A stretch of 64,000 nt of DNA from Geobacter sp. DSM 9736 (GTDB lineage: Bacteria > Desulfobacterota > Desulfuromonadia > Geobacterales > Geobacteraceae): the NCBI RefSeq assembly GCF_900187405.1, contig NZ_LT896716.1, forward strand, positions 2,298,001 through 2,362,000, read 5' to 3'. Below, one piece after another: positions 25,296 through 35,947 of the stretch (positions are counted from its first letter, which is position 1; each line of letters opens with the position of its first letter). The notes beneath the pieces were generated by a model. It worked only from the letters and a program-made list of their open reading frames with translations, made no database searches and was not told where the DNA came from. A program made the position numbers and the translations under genes.

Positions 25296-25476
25296 CAGGT
25301 CACCGCCGCCAAAGGGAGAAAAGTGTCCCGCGGGAATCTGCACGCCGGAGGCCGGAAACGGGTGCCCCCACTGCGGCGGCCGGGAGGAAAAGGTCTACTG
25401 GTGTGACGTCTGCAGGGAGTTCTTTGAAACCAAGCGATGCCCACAATGCGGGCTGAAACTGAAACGGGCGGGGTGA
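25288..25476 (+). CDS. Small double zinc-ribbon protein
   Basis: A 62-residue protein with eight cysteines arranged as KCPAGIC, CPHCG, CDVC and CPQCG, which would make one or two zinc ribbons. Such small proteins may bind nucleic acid or metal. The ATG lies within the last codons of the SRPBCC-like gene, indicating translational coupling. Its stop lies seven bases from the convergent chemoreceptor gene. Confidence 0.65.
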   Translation: MPDRSPPPKGEKCPAGICTPEAGNGCPHCGGREEKVYWCDVCREFFETKRCPQCGLKLKRAG

Positions 25477-25482
25477 GGAGTC

Positions 25483-27198
25483 TTAACCCGGTGCGTCTAA
25501 TTCTGGCACCTCCCCCTTCGCCAGCCTGAAACCAGCCATTTCCTTTTGCAGCAGATCGATCTGGCGCGCAAGGCCGGAGACGGCCCCGTTCATGACACGG
25601 GTCACATCCTGGCTGGTCTCCGTCGTTCCCCGGAAATCCTCAACCGCCTTCACGATCCGCTGGCTGCTCTCCATCTGCTGCTCGCACGCCTGTCCGATAT
25701 TGCCGATCATCATGGTTATGTCTTCGGTGGCGTGGACGATGGAAGTGCCGGCGGCACTCTGTTCCTGGGTGGACCGCCGGACCTGGCTCGTGAGCTCTTT
25801 CATCCTCTCGGCGGCACTCATGATCAGCTCCCCCCCGCGCTCCTGTTCACGTGTCGAACGAGCGATCTGCTTTACCATCTCCGCAACCCGCTCCATGGCC
25901 AGGTGCATCTCCTGACTCCCCTTCGTCTGCTCGACAGTGGTTGCCGCAATTTCGGTGACCTGCGTGGTTGCCTGCACCACCCCGCTCACGATCTTGGCAA
26001 GCGCTTCCCCCGACCGCTGGGAAAGCTTCTCACCTTCGGCAATCCGTTTCTCCGACTGTGCAATGGCCTCGACCGCCCGCTGGGTCTCCTCCTGCACCCC
26101 CTTGATTATCCCGGTGATCTCACGGGTCGAGTTGGTTGTACGCTTGGCGAGCCCCTTGATCTCGTCGGCCACCACCGCGAAACCCTTGCCGTGCTCTCCA
26201 GCCTGGGCTGCAATGATGGAGGCGTTGAGGGCGAGGAGATTGGTCTGCTCGGCCAGCTCATCGATGACGAGGAGTATCTTCCCGATGTTTGAGACGCGTC
26301 CCGAAAGGTTGTCGATGGCGTCGAAAGTGATGCGTGAGGAACGGCCGATCTCGCTCATACCGAAGATGGTCTCCATCACCGTCTCCTGTCCGCTCTCCGC
26401 ATCGGTACGCACTGTCTGGGTGATGTCGGCCGCAGCCATGGCGTTCTTGCCTACCTGCATTATGGAGGCGTCCATCTGGGCCACCCTGGCGGCCGTGGAG
26501 GTCGCTTCCTCCATAAGGCTGTTGACGTTGCGGCCGATCTCCTTTTCCGCTTCCGCCATCTCGATGATCGAGGCGCTCACTTCCTCCACAGCGGCAGAGA
26601 GTGTCTCGACGTGAACGATCACCTCCTCGATGCTCGCCGACATCTGCAGGATTGAGGACGCATTCTCCCCGGCGGAGCGCGAAAGTCCGTCCACCGCCTG
26701 AGCCACCTCGTTCACCGACTGGTTGATCTCCTGCACCGCTGTGAAAGTCTGTTGAACCCCTTCCGATTGAAGTTGTGAGGCGTTGACTCCCCGGCGGGAA
26801 ACCTCGCGAATGTTTCCCGCGATCTGGCGCAACTCTCCGATGGAGCCGTTCACCCGGGCCGCCATTCCCAGGAGGCGCTCCATCATCGTGTTGAAGTTGT
26901 CGTTGAGCATCCCCAGCTCATCATGGGAGGTTGATAAGACCTTAACCGTCAGATCCCCCTCAGCCCCCCTGTCCATGGCGGCTGCCAGCTCCTTGACCCG
27001 GTGTACGAGCCGACGCCTGGTGTGGAGCCAGAGTACCAGCCCGATCGCACAGATGTCTATTACCAGCGCCGCCAGGACCGCGGGCGGGACGTCGGGTCCG
27101 GACATCAGTGATAGTCCGGTGCCGAACAGGGCGCTTACGAGGCCGACGAGAAGGGAAGAACGGATGATTGTGGAGCCGAGCCGCAGGTTTCTAGCCAT
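25483..27198 (-). CDS. Methyl-accepting chemotaxis protein without a periplasmic sensor
   Basis: A 571-residue chemoreceptor. Two membrane helices at about residues 12-32 and 38-56 are separated by only a few residues, so there is no periplasmic ligand domain. A HAMP domain (about 60-112) and a long coiled-coil signalling domain follow. The hairpin tip is near residue 350 ([12 protein letters not shown]...[15 protein letters not shown]); the usual NAAIEAARAGE is [11 protein letters not shown] here. It should signal to CheA/CheW, perhaps sensing membrane or cytoplasmic state. The ATG at 27198 follows GAGGTATGT; an ATG 24 bp upstream lacks a ribosome binding site. Confidence 0.88.
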   Translation of the reverse strand: MARNLRLGSTIIRSSLLVGLVSALFGTGLSLMSGPDVPPAVLAALVIDICAIGLVLWLHTRRRLVHRVKELAAAMDRGAEGDLTVKVLSTSHDELGMLNDNFNTMMERLLGMAARVNGSIGELRQIAGNIREVSRRGVNASQLQSEGVQQTFTAVQEINQSVNEVAQAVDGLSRSAGENASSILQMSASIEEVIVHVETLSAAVEEVSASIIEMAEAEKEIGRNVNSLMEEATSTAARVAQMDASIMQVGKNAMAAADITQTVRTDAESGQETVMETIFGMSEIGRSSRITFDAIDNLSGRVSNIGKILLVIDELAEQTNLLALNASIIAAQAGEHGKGFAVVADEIKGLAKRTTNSTREITGIIKGVQEETQRAVEAIAQSEKRIAEGEKLSQRSGEALAKIVSGVVQATTQVTEIAATTVEQTKGSQEMHLAMERVAEMVKQIARSTREQERGGELIMSAAERMKELTSQVRRSTQEQSAAGTSIVHATEDITMMIGNIGQACEQQMESSQRIVKAVEDFRGTTETSQDVTRVMNGAVSGLARQIDLLQKEMAGFRLAKGEVPELDAPG

Positions 27199-27413
27199 AC
27201 ATACCTCTGACGTTGAGGTCATCGTTGGTCGGGTATCCCGGTCTGTTCTGCAGGAAAGGGGATTTTCTTGTTATCGGATTGCACCTGTGAAAGTGAAGGA
27301 AAAGCTGCACGTGCCGGCGAAGGTTCAGAACTGCAGGATGAGTATTTTGCAGGGGGGCAGCCGGATGGTCCGGGCGGCTCCCCCCGCGGCAGGAGGTACA
27401 GTGGAAGGAATGC

Positions 27414-28142
27414 CTATCTGCGGATGATCCGCCTTTTCATTCCACCCATGGCTGCTGCCTGCTGTTTCATGACGGCGCTCGGCTTTTCAAGATGGAACTG
27501 GAGCCACATCTCCCCGTAGTTCTTCATCTTCATCCGTTTGCCTTCGCGAAGGGCTTCCAGATTGTGCTGGAGCCGCTCTTCCCCCGGCATCTTCTTGAGC
27601 CCCTTTTCGAGGACATCCTTCGCCTTCCCGATATCGCCGATTTCGACGAGGCAGTAAGCATAGAGGTTCCATAGGAGGGATTCTTTGGGCGAACCCTGGA
27701 GGGCCTTTTCGAATGTTTCCTTCATCTTCTCCGGCTTGCTGCGCTTCATGTAGGTTATGGCGAGCATCCCCATGGCGGGCCAGTTCTTAAAGAAGGCCTT
27801 TTCCAGATAGGGAAAGGCTGCGGCGAAATCCCGCTTCATGTAATAGATCATACCTATCTGGGCGTTCAGCTGGCCGGTTACGTAAATCTGCCACTTCCCG
27901 TACTTGAACGCTTTCTGAAGCTCCCGTATTCCCTTCTCGACCCGCTGGCCCTGGAGATCCTTGGTAACCGTTTCCATCACCTCGGTAATCTTCTTCATGA
28001 CGATACGGGATATGAGGTAGAACACCCCCACGAATACCAGCATGGCAATGAAGAGCGACATGAGCCAGTGGAGATCGAGGGCGAACTTGAGGGGTATGAA
28101 CACCGCGACGGCTGCGGCGAGGGAAATGAGCAGGTTGTACAT
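27414..28142 (-). CDS. TPR-repeat membrane protein
   Basis: A 242-residue protein with two N-terminal membrane helices (about residues 4-50) and then several tetratricopeptide-like repeats (for example YMKRDFAAAFPYLEKAFF and YCLVEIGDIGKAKDVLEKGL). TPR proteins act as scaffolds; nothing indicates the partner. The ATG at 28142 has AAGGA upstream. It lies in a run of minus-strand genes between mltD and the chemoreceptor. Confidence 0.75.
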   Translation of the reverse strand: MYNLLISLAAAVAVFIPLKFALDLHWLMSLFIAMLVFVGVFYLISRIVMKKITEVMETVTKDLQGQRVEKGIRELQKAFKYGKWQIYVTGQLNAQIGMIYYMKRDFAAAFPYLEKAFFKNWPAMGMLAITYMKRSKPEKMKETFEKALQGSPKESLLWNLYAYCLVEIGDIGKAKDVLEKGLKKMPGEERLQHNLEALREGKRMKMKNYGEMWLQFHLEKPSAVMKQQAAAMGGMKRRIIRR

Positions 28143-28215
28143 CGATGGTCCTTTCGTTGGATTGATGCTTTGAAAAGTATAATACAAGAGAGCCGAAGGT
28201 CAGGCTCGAAACGGA

Positions 28216-29679
28216 TTAACCGTCCACTGCGGCGAGGGTGCCCTTTTTCTCCATGTACTTGGCCACGATAAGCCGTTTTCCGGGACGCAGGGCGACCCGT
28301 TGTTTCAGGTTGTTCCACGACGTGAGGAGCTTGGTTGAGACGTTGAACTTCTTTGCGAGAGCGGAGAGAGTGTCACCCTTCTTAACCGTGTAGTACTTGT
28401 TGAACTCCTTTGGCGCCGCCTTCCGTGATGCCACAACTTGCCGTTTATCTGATGGTTCGTCCGTGGCCGGCACAGGAACAAGAAGCACCTTTCCCCGAAG
28501 TTTTTTGGTGCTTTTGAGGTGGTTGAGCTCCGTGAGGGCCTCGGCTGTGGTGCCGTAACGCCGGGCCACCGCAGCCAGTGTGTCCTTCTTCTTCATCCGG
28601 TACCGGGCGTAGACAATCTTCTCGGTGAACCGCTTATCCTCGGGCACCTTAGCATATTCCGTCTCGAAAAGAGCCTTTTTACCCTTCGGAATCTTTAGCT
28701 GGTAGTCCTGGTAATCGGGAGGCGTGCACCAGCGGCGCAGCTCCGGGTTAAGGTCACGCAAGGTCTGGTAGGGAATTTCGATGAGCCGCGCAACCAGTTC
28801 CAGATCGGTACGTGACGGAATGGCAACCGTATCGAACTCGATGGGTGGGAGATAGGCTACATCTGCAAATCCGTACTTGGCCGGCTCCTTGGCGATGATC
28901 GCAGCAGCCAGGAGCTTCGGCACGTAGTCCTTTGTCTCCGGCTTCAGGTACGATCCCTTGGTCAGCTGCCAGAAGTCCCGGCTGTCGTACATGTTGATGG
29001 CGCGCATGATCTTGTTCTCGCCGGCGTTATAGCCGGCCGCCGCCAGGTACCAGTCCTTGTTGAAGAGATCGTATAGCTCTTTCAGGTAGAGGGCGGCCGC
29101 CACCGTCGACTTCAGAGGGTCGCGGCGCTCGTCGATCCAGGAGTCGATCCGGAGGGAATAGCGTTTCCCGGTGCCGGACATGAACTGCCACGGCCCAACG
29201 GCACTCGCCACCGAGTATGCATGGGGAGAGAAGCCGCTCTCTATCATTGCAAGATAGACAAGATCCTCCGGAAGCCCCTCCCTGCGCAGCACTTCCCGCA
29301 TCATGGGAATGTAGCGCTCGGATCGGGAAAGCCACCGGGCGAAGGTGTTCCTGGCCTTCGTCTGGAAGTAATTGACGAAGTAATCAACCTTGCTGTTGAG
29401 GGTGAGGGGAATGTCGGATTCGGGGAGGACGTCTTCAGGCAGAAGCAGCTCGAAGTCCCCGTCATCCTGGCTTTCATCGACAACGAAGAAATCGGATGCA
29501 GCCAGGTCGAGTCCTTCGATAAGCAGAGCCTCCCTCGCCGATGCGATCTGGGTCCGCCCCGCCTCTTCCACGGCTGCGGGAAGGGAGGGAGATGGCTCCT
29601 GCGGCAGTGAGGGCTCCTCTGCGAAAGCCGCTGCGGCCCAAAACAGCCCTGCTATAGAGAGCAGCTTATGCTTTATCAT
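28216..29679 (-). CDS. mltD: Membrane-bound lytic murein transglycosylase D with two LysM domains
   Basis: A 487-residue cell-wall enzyme. A signal peptide (1-20, ending FAE) is followed by a short variable region and an SLT domain at about residues 120-240, with the catalytic glutamate E147 in AMIESGF and the AVGPWQFM and AAGYNAGE motifs. Two LysM modules for peptidoglycan binding lie near the C-terminus (about 355-400 and 425-475). It cleaves glycan strands to give anhydro-muropeptides. A strong promoter lies at 29742-29770, and the transcript would begin with a stem-loop. Confidence 0.92.
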   Translation of the reverse strand: MIKHKLLSIAGLFWAAAAFAEEPSLPQEPSPSLPAAVEEAGRTQIASAREALLIEGLDLAASDFFVVDESQDDGDFELLLPEDVLPESDIPLTLNSKVDYFVNYFQTKARNTFARWLSRSERYIPMMREVLRREGLPEDLVYLAMIESGFSPHAYSVASAVGPWQFMSGTGKRYSLRIDSWIDERRDPLKSTVAAALYLKELYDLFNKDWYLAAAGYNAGENKIMRAINMYDSRDFWQLTKGSYLKPETKDYVPKLLAAAIIAKEPAKYGFADVAYLPPIEFDTVAIPSRTDLELVARLIEIPYQTLRDLNPELRRWCTPPDYQDYQLKIPKGKKALFETEYAKVPEDKRFTEKIVYARYRMKKKDTLAAVARRYGTTAEALTELNHLKSTKKLRGKVLLVPVPATDEPSDKRQVVASRKAAPKEFNKYYTVKKGDTLSALAKKFNVSTKLLTSWNNLKQRVALRPGKRLIVAKYMEKKGTLAAVDG

Positions 29680-29719
29680 TATTCCGCCGTCTGCATTAGG
29701 ATAGATTTGGAGGGAAGTT

Positions 29720-29739
29720 CCGTCCCGATTGGGGACGGG
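29720..29739 (-). promoter_or_regulatory. Stem-loop at the 5' end of the mltD leader
   Basis: CCGTCCC (29720-29726) pairs with GGGACGG (29732-29738). Given the -10 at 29747-29742, transcription on the minus strand would start at or just before this hairpin. It may protect the mRNA 5' end. Confidence 0.4.
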
Positions 29740-29741
29740 CC

Positions 29742-29770
29742 AGTATAGAAAACTACAGCCGCCTTGTCAA
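29742..29770 (-). promoter_or_regulatory. Sigma-70 promoter of mltD
   Basis: On the minus strand, a perfect TTGACA (29770-29765), a 17-bp spacer and TATACT (29747-29742). It lies between hflX and mltD. Confidence 0.75.
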
Positions 29771-29795
29771 TTATCACGGGACCTGGAGCAGCGTC

Positions 29796-31376
<1,581 letters not shown>

Positions 31377-31472
31377 ACGGCGCCTGTAGAGCTTCTCCAG
31401 CGCCCGGAGCTGGCTCGGTTTCAGACCGGTAAGGTTGCCGTGCAGCTGTTTTATGGATACCTCACTTCGCCG

Positions 31473-31587
31473 GTCGCTGAAAAACGGTATCTCGCCGCCG
31501 TCCTCGAAAGCCTCCTTGTACGGCGTAGCGCTGCTACGCCTCCGCGGGGCTTTCTACGGTGCGACGATCTAACCGTTTTTGAGCAAC
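31473..31587. repeat. MITE-like dispersed repeat, copy 3 (module A, inverted orientation)
   Basis: Ends GTCGCTGAAAAACGG (31473-31487) and CCGTTTTTGAGCAAC (31573-31587) are inverted repeats. Read on the minus strand it matches copies 2 and 4 through TTAGATCGTCGCACCG, GGAGGCGTAGCAGCGCTACG and GGACGGCGGCGAGAT. It lacks the 18-bp cassette. It lies 18 bp upstream of the probable hflX start. Confidence 0.8.
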
Positions 31588-31641
31588 CTGTTTTGAATGA
31601 ATCTTCAAAGTCGTGTTAGCAACCCGAGAACCCTTGCAAGC

Positions 31642-31780
31642 GGCACCAGATTCGCGATGATTCCGTTGAAGGCGACGACCGATGGCCCGCAGGCGTAGTA
31701 CCCTCTGGGGCATAAACAGCGCTACGTCGAGGAGCCTGAGGAGGAGCCGGCGGCGGAAGCGCGCGAATATGGCGTCGCCT
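31642..31780. repeat. Dispersed repeat module B, stand-alone copy
   Basis: From GGCACCAGATTCGCGATGAT to GAATATGGCGTCGCC it parallels 14021-14140 closely, including ACGACCGATGGCCCGCAGG, CTACGTCGAGGAGCCTGAGG and GCCGGCGGCGGAAG. Unlike 14021-14140 it contains the 18-bp cassette TACCCTCTGGGGCATAAA. It ends 12 bp before the fabI stop codon. Confidence 0.75.
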
Positions 31781-31792
31781 AGAGAAAGTGTA

Positions 31793-32563
31793 TCACAGAC
31801 CGATGACGTTGTACCCGCTATCAACAAAGTGTATTTCGCCGGTTACGCCGCGGGCGAGGGAGCTGCAAAGGTAGACGGCCGACCCCGCGACCTCTTCCTG
31901 GGTGATGTTGCGACGAAGAGGGGCCTTTTCCTCCACGTGTCCAGCGATCTGATTGAAACCGCCGACCCCCGCGGCAGCCAGCGTCTTTATCGGCCCGGCT
32001 GAGATGGCGTTGACCCGGATCCCCTCAGGCCCCACCGCTTCGGCCAGGTACCGCACGCTCATTTCAAGGGCCGCTTTGGCAACCCCCATCACATTGTAGT
32101 TAGGGAACACTTTCTGGCCCCCGTAGTAGCTCATGGTGAGAACGCTCGCCTCGCGCCCCTTCATCAGGGGTGCCGCTCCCCTCGTAAGGCCGATGAGTGA
32201 GTACGCACTGATGTCCAGCGCGGTGGCGAATCCCTCTCTCGTCGTGTTGAGAAACGATCCTTTCAGCTCCTCCTTGTTGGCGAAGGCAACGGAATGGACG
32301 AGAATGTCGAGCCCCCCCCAGGCGCTGCCGACCTGATCGAAAGCAGTCTTTATATCCTCATCGCTGCGAACGTCGCACGGCAGCACGAGCTTCGCTCCCA
32401 CGCTCTCCGCAAGCGGCATTACCCTTTTGGCCACCGTCTCGTTGGCATACGTCAGAATCAGCTCCGCACCTTCCCGTCGAAATGCCTCGGCAATGGCCCA
32501 GGCGATACTCTTATCGTTGGCGACACCGAAAATGACCGCTTTCTTACCCTTCAGCAAGCCCAT
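31793..32563 (-). CDS. fabI: Enoyl-[acyl-carrier-protein] reductase (NADH)
   Basis: A 256-residue enoyl reductase for the last step of each fatty-acid elongation cycle. It has the FabI-type nucleotide loop GVANDKSIAW (13-22) and the catalytic residues Y146, Y156 and K163 at the same positions as in the Escherichia coli enzyme. The ATG at 32563 follows GGAGG by seven bases; a TTG one codon earlier is less likely. A good promoter lies at 32657-32685. Repeat sequences begin right after the stop. Confidence 0.93.
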   Translation of the reverse strand: MGLLKGKKAVIFGVANDKSIAWAIAEAFRREGAELILTYANETVAKRVMPLAESVGAKLVLPCDVRSDEDIKTAFDQVGSAWGGLDILVHSVAFANKEELKGSFLNTTREGFATALDISAYSLIGLTRGAAPLMKGREASVLTMSYYGGQKVFPNYNVMGVAKAALEMSVRYLAEAVGPEGIRVNAISAGPIKTLAAAGVGGFNQIAGHVEEKAPLRRNITQEEVAGSAVYLCSSLARGVTGEIHFVDSGYNVIGL

Positions 32564-32656
32564 CAAAAATCCTCCTTGTTCCTTTCTTACGGCAGCCGTC
32601 CATTGCTGCTCCTCGCCGTCGGCAACCAGAGCCGTCCCGGGCGGCGGGGATTCGTG

Positions 32657-32685
32657 ATACTAATAAAAAAAGGCACGATTCGCAA
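32657..32685 (-). promoter_or_regulatory. Sigma-70-type promoter of fabI
   Basis: On the minus strand TTGCGA (32685-32680), a 17-bp spacer and TAGTAT (32662-32657), about 95 bp upstream of fabI. Confidence 0.55.
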
Positions 32686-32718
32686 GAAATATGGCTTTTT
32701 TTGTGATAAAGAAAGGGC

Positions 32719-34326
32719 ATGGAACCTTTCAGCCCGAAAATCAAGGGAGCAGCACACCTGGCAAGCCTGGCCGATGTGGACGAGGTGGTGAAGAACCTTA
32801 CCCGGCTTCTGCACAAATCGGTAAGAAGCGGCTGGGTGGCCGCATATCTGCTGGATCGCGAACGAAGAGCCTTCGGGACATGCCTGAAGTGCGAGCTGCC
32901 GGAACGGTATGCCCCGCTGCTCGACACAATGCCTCTCCCTCTCGACAAGGTCCGGCGCCTCTTCCGGAAAAACCGGCACCTGTTCCTGGACGATCAGTCG
33001 GTCCGTAATCTCCTTCCCGAAACCTTCGACAAGATGTTGCAGAGACTGCGACTGCTGCTCGTACCCATGATGGTGAGGAACCAGGTAATGGGGGTACTTC
33101 TCATAGCCCGCAGCCGCCGGCTCCCCTCCTTCAGCGCCGACGAACTCGGGTTCGTACGTGATATGGTTTCGCACGCCGCGCTTGTCGTCAGCCACATGAG
33201 GCTGTTCGACGAATCCCTCGATATGGCCGTTGAGATGGCCAAGGGTATCGACATCATCCTGACCATCGACGAGATCAACAAAGCCATATCCTCGTCGCTG
33301 AGCCGCGACAAGATCATCGAGACAGCCATGCAAAGCATAGAGCGGATCGTCAGGTGCGAAGTGGCGGCGCTATTCCAAGAGGACAGGAAGGGACTCCACG
33401 TGATCTCCTCTCATGCCTACGGCCCGGAGATACCTCCGGAACTCATGGCAGGGGCGCGACCGGGCAATGGGAGCTCCGCCGTCTGCACTGCCTTCCGCAG
33501 CGGCAAGAGCCACTACATTCCCTCCACCAGCCAAACCAGGCACATGGGGATTCTTGACAGAGCCCTGTCGCAAGCGGGGATGCAGTCGCTTCTGGCAATC
33601 CCGCTCATCGGCCGGGGAGAGTCGAAAGGAGTACTGCTCCTGGCGCACCGAAAGAGCGAGCAGTTCGGCGGAGAAGCCACATTCGCCATCGAAAAGGTCG
33701 CTGCGCAGATGGCGGTGGCACTGGAAAACGCGAAACTCTACGAAGACATGCGGAGCCTCTTCATCAGCACGATTTCCAGCCTTACTAATGTCATAGACGC
33801 AAAATCGCCATGGACCAAGGGGCACTCGGAGCGGGTCATGCACATCGCCAGCTCCATCGCGAAGGAAATGGGGCTTCCGGAAGCGGTGGTCGAGCGGGTC
33901 AGACTGGGGGGTCTGCTTCACGATATCGGCAAAATAGGCATAATGGAAGCCTTGCTGGAAAAGCCGGAGGTCCTGTCGGAAGACGAGTTCCCCCCGCTTC
34001 GCCTCCACCCTGAAAAGGGAGTTGCGATCCTAGCGCCCATCGAGCAGCTCCAGGACGTTCTCTCCGCGATCCTCTACCACCATGAGCGGTACGACGGGAC
34101 CGGCTACCCGAAAGGGCTCAAGGGAGAGGACATCCCTCTGGAGGCCCGCATAGTGACCGTTGCGGACTCCTTCGACGCGATGGTCGAGGACCGTCCGTAC
34201 CACAAGGCGCTGACGGTCCAGGAAGCTCTGGAAGAATTAGGAAAAAACGCTGGCACGCAGTTCGACCCGGTGGTGGTCGAGCGTTTCACCACCTACGTCA
34301 GGCGGAAGCTCACCGGCGCATCGTGA
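32719..34326 (+). CDS. GAF-GAF-HD-GYP protein, putative cyclic-di-nucleotide phosphodiesterase
   Basis: A 535-residue cytoplasmic protein. Two GAF-like sensor domains (about residues 15-165 and 185-345) precede an HD-GYP domain (about 350-530). The metal site HD is at 401-402 (HDIGKIG), with further HHERYDG near 454-460 and GYP at 462-464, so it should be active in breaking down c-di-GMP or a related nucleotide. The ligand of the GAF domains is unknown. The Shine-Dalgarno is weak (AAAGGG close to the ATG). It is divergent from fabI. Confidence 0.87.
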   Translation: MEPFSPKIKGAAHLASLADVDEVVKNLTRLLHKSVRSGWVAAYLLDRERRAFGTCLKCELPERYAPLLDTMPLPLDKVRRLFRKNRHLFLDDQSVRNLLPETFDKMLQRLRLLLVPMMVRNQVMGVLLIARSRRLPSFSADELGFVRDMVSHAALVVSHMRLFDESLDMAVEMAKGIDIILTIDEINKAISSSLSRDKIIETAMQSIERIVRCEVAALFQEDRKGLHVISSHAYGPEIPPELMAGARPGNGSSAVCTAFRSGKSHYIPSTSQTRHMGILDRALSQAGMQSLLAIPLIGRGESKGVLLLAHRKSEQFGGEATFAIEKVAAQMAVALENAKLYEDMRSLFISTISSLTNVIDAKSPWTKGHSERVMHIASSIAKEMGLPEAVVERVRLGGLLHDIGKIGIMEALLEKPEVLSEDEFPPLRLHPEKGVAILAPIEQLQDVLSAILYHHERYDGTGYPKGLKGEDIPLEARIVTVADSFDAMVEDRPYHKALTVQEALEELGKNAGTQFDPVVVERFTTYVRRKLTGAS

Positions 34327-34350
34327 ACCGGGACCGGTGAATGAAGATGA

Positions 34351-34581
34351 TCAGTGTAAAGTGTCGTGATCAGAGGAATCCACCACCGAACCCGAAGGCG
34401 GAAGTCTATCGTTGTTCCGCTCCAGGAGGGCCAGGCGGCGGTCGATCTCCTCGACGATGAGATGGGTCCTGTCGAGCTTTATCTTCATCCCGATGATCAC
34501 GAACGGCAGAACCAGCCAAACCATGGCCAGCAGAAACCCGAGGATGCCCATCATAACCATCAAACCGCTGAAAAGTTCCAT
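34351..34581 (-). CDS. Small single-pass membrane protein
   Basis: A 76-residue protein. The N-terminal 32 residues are strongly hydrophobic, and the rest is a charged helix (EEIDRRLALLERNND) and a short acidic tail. GGGGAG lies upstream of the ATG. No family recognised. It follows the TSCPD gene on the same strand by 10 bp, so both are probably one transcript. Confidence 0.6.
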   Translation of the reverse strand: MELFSGLMVMMGILGFLLAMVWLVLPFVIIGMKIKLDRTHLIVEEIDRRLALLERNNDRLPPSGSVVDSSDHDTLH

Positions 34582-34591
34582 GAACGCTCCC

Positions 34592-34831
34592 CTACTCCGC
34601 TGCCTGCAGCGCCCTCGCCAGCTGATCCGGGCATGAGGTATCCCCCTGGCACGCGATGCCCTTCAGCCGCCGCACCGCCTCCGACACCTGCATACCCTGC
34701 ACCAGCGCGGCCACTGCCCTTGTATTGCCCGGGCAGCCGTCAACGAATTCCGTGCTGAGGATTACACCGTCGATGATCTCTATTTCAATGCGCCGGGCGC
34801 ACGACCCTTCCGTAACGTAGCTGATTCGCAT
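34592..34831 (-). CDS. TSCPD-domain protein
   Basis: A 79-residue protein matching the small TSCPD family of about 80 residues. It contains the naming motif TSCPDQLARAL near the C-terminus, a central GCPGN, and CQGD, giving a set of conserved cysteines that may bind metal. Related domains occur at the end of some ribonucleotide reductases; the role of the free-standing form is unknown. The ATG at 34831 follows GGGGGGAG. Confidence 0.82.
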   Translation of the reverse strand: MRISYVTEGSCARRIEIEIIDGVILSTEFVDGCPGNTRAVAALVQGMQVSEAVRRLKGIACQGDTSCPDQLARALQAAE

Positions 34832-34975
34832 TTTTTCTCCCCCCAGAACTTCCGGTGTATATCCCCGTGCAGGAAAAGTCAACGTCATCTTTACCGCAAT
34901 TCCGGGCAAAATAGGCTTTCGCTTTTAGGGAAGGGTGTGCTAGTATGCCTAAAAAATAGGCAGACCCGACTTACC

Positions 34976-35947
34976 ATGACATCAAAACTTCGTATAGGCG
35001 CGCTTACGCTCGCCAACAATCTGATACTCGCGCCGATGGCAGGAATAACCAATCTGCCGGCGCGCCTCCTGGCCCGCCGGTACGGGGCTTCCCTCTGCTT
35101 CACCGAAATGGTCAGTGTGAACGGCCTGGTGCGGGAAGGACGAAAAACCTTCGACCTTTTGCGCAGTTCCCCCGACGATCGCCCCCTCGGTGTTCAACTC
35201 TTCGGCGACGAGCCCGGCATTCTTGCCGAAGCAGCCCGCCTGGTAGAGGGGTACGCCGACCTTGTCGACATCAATATGGGATGCCCCGTGAAAAAGGTTG
35301 TCGGCACCGGAGCCGGTAGCGCACTGCTGCGCGAGCCCAAAAAGGTTGCAGACATTCTCAGGGCTGTCCGCAGAGCTACTAAGCTCCCACTGACCATCAA
35401 GATCCGCACCGGGTGGCAGGCTGGCCAGCATACCTTCCACGAGATCGGGCGGATCGCTGCCGAAGAGGGGTGCGACGCGCTTACCCTCCACCCCCGGACG
35501 AGGGCGCAGATGTTCGAAGGCCACGCGGATTGGGAGCTGATACGGGAACTCAAGGACGCCATTTCCATTCCGATCATCGGCAGCGGTGACATCTTTTCGC
35601 CTCACGATGTAGTTGCGATGCTTGAGCGTACCGGTTGCGACGGCGTCATGATCGCCCGCGGGGGGCTCGGCAATCCTTGGATTTTCAAACAGGCCCAGGC
35701 ACTGCTTGAGGGCAGGGAGGCACATCCGCCCGACGCTCGTGAACGGCTTGCGGTGGCGCAGCTCCACCTCGACCTCTTCACGGAGCTGGCTGGAGAGCCG
35801 GTGGCGGTACGGGAAATGCGAAAACACCTGGCATGGTACGTGAAAGGTCTGCCCGGGGCTGCCCCCTTCCGGGCAGCGGCGAATACTATCCAGACGAAGG
35901 ATGAAATGCTGGCTGCAATGAACAGCTTCTTCGGTCGCGCCTCGTGA
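34976..35947 (+). CDS. dusB: tRNA-dihydrouridine synthase B
   Basis: A 323-residue FMN enzyme that reduces uridines in the tRNA D-loop. The APMAGITN start (19-26), the catalytic cysteine C103 in INMGCPVKK and the IGSGDIFS and MIARGGLGNPW segments are visible. The ATG at 34976 is chosen because the upstream GTG at 34937 lies in what looks like promoter sequence (TAGTAT at 34941). The ribosome binding site is poor. ntrB overlaps its stop by four bases. The order dusB-ntrB-ntrC recalls the nifR3-ntrBC operons of alphaproteobacteria. Confidence 0.9.
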   Translation: MTSKLRIGALTLANNLILAPMAGITNLPARLLARRYGASLCFTEMVSVNGLVREGRKTFDLLRSSPDDRPLGVQLFGDEPGILAEAARLVEGYADLVDINMGCPVKKVVGTGAGSALLREPKKVADILRAVRRATKLPLTIKIRTGWQAGQHTFHEIGRIAAEEGCDALTLHPRTRAQMFEGHADWELIRELKDAISIPIIGSGDIFSPHDVVAMLERTGCDGVMIARGGLGNPWIFKQAQALLEGREAHPPDARERLAVAQLHLDLFTELAGEPVAVREMRKHLAWYVKGLPGAAPFRAAANTIQTKDEMLAAMNSFFGRAS

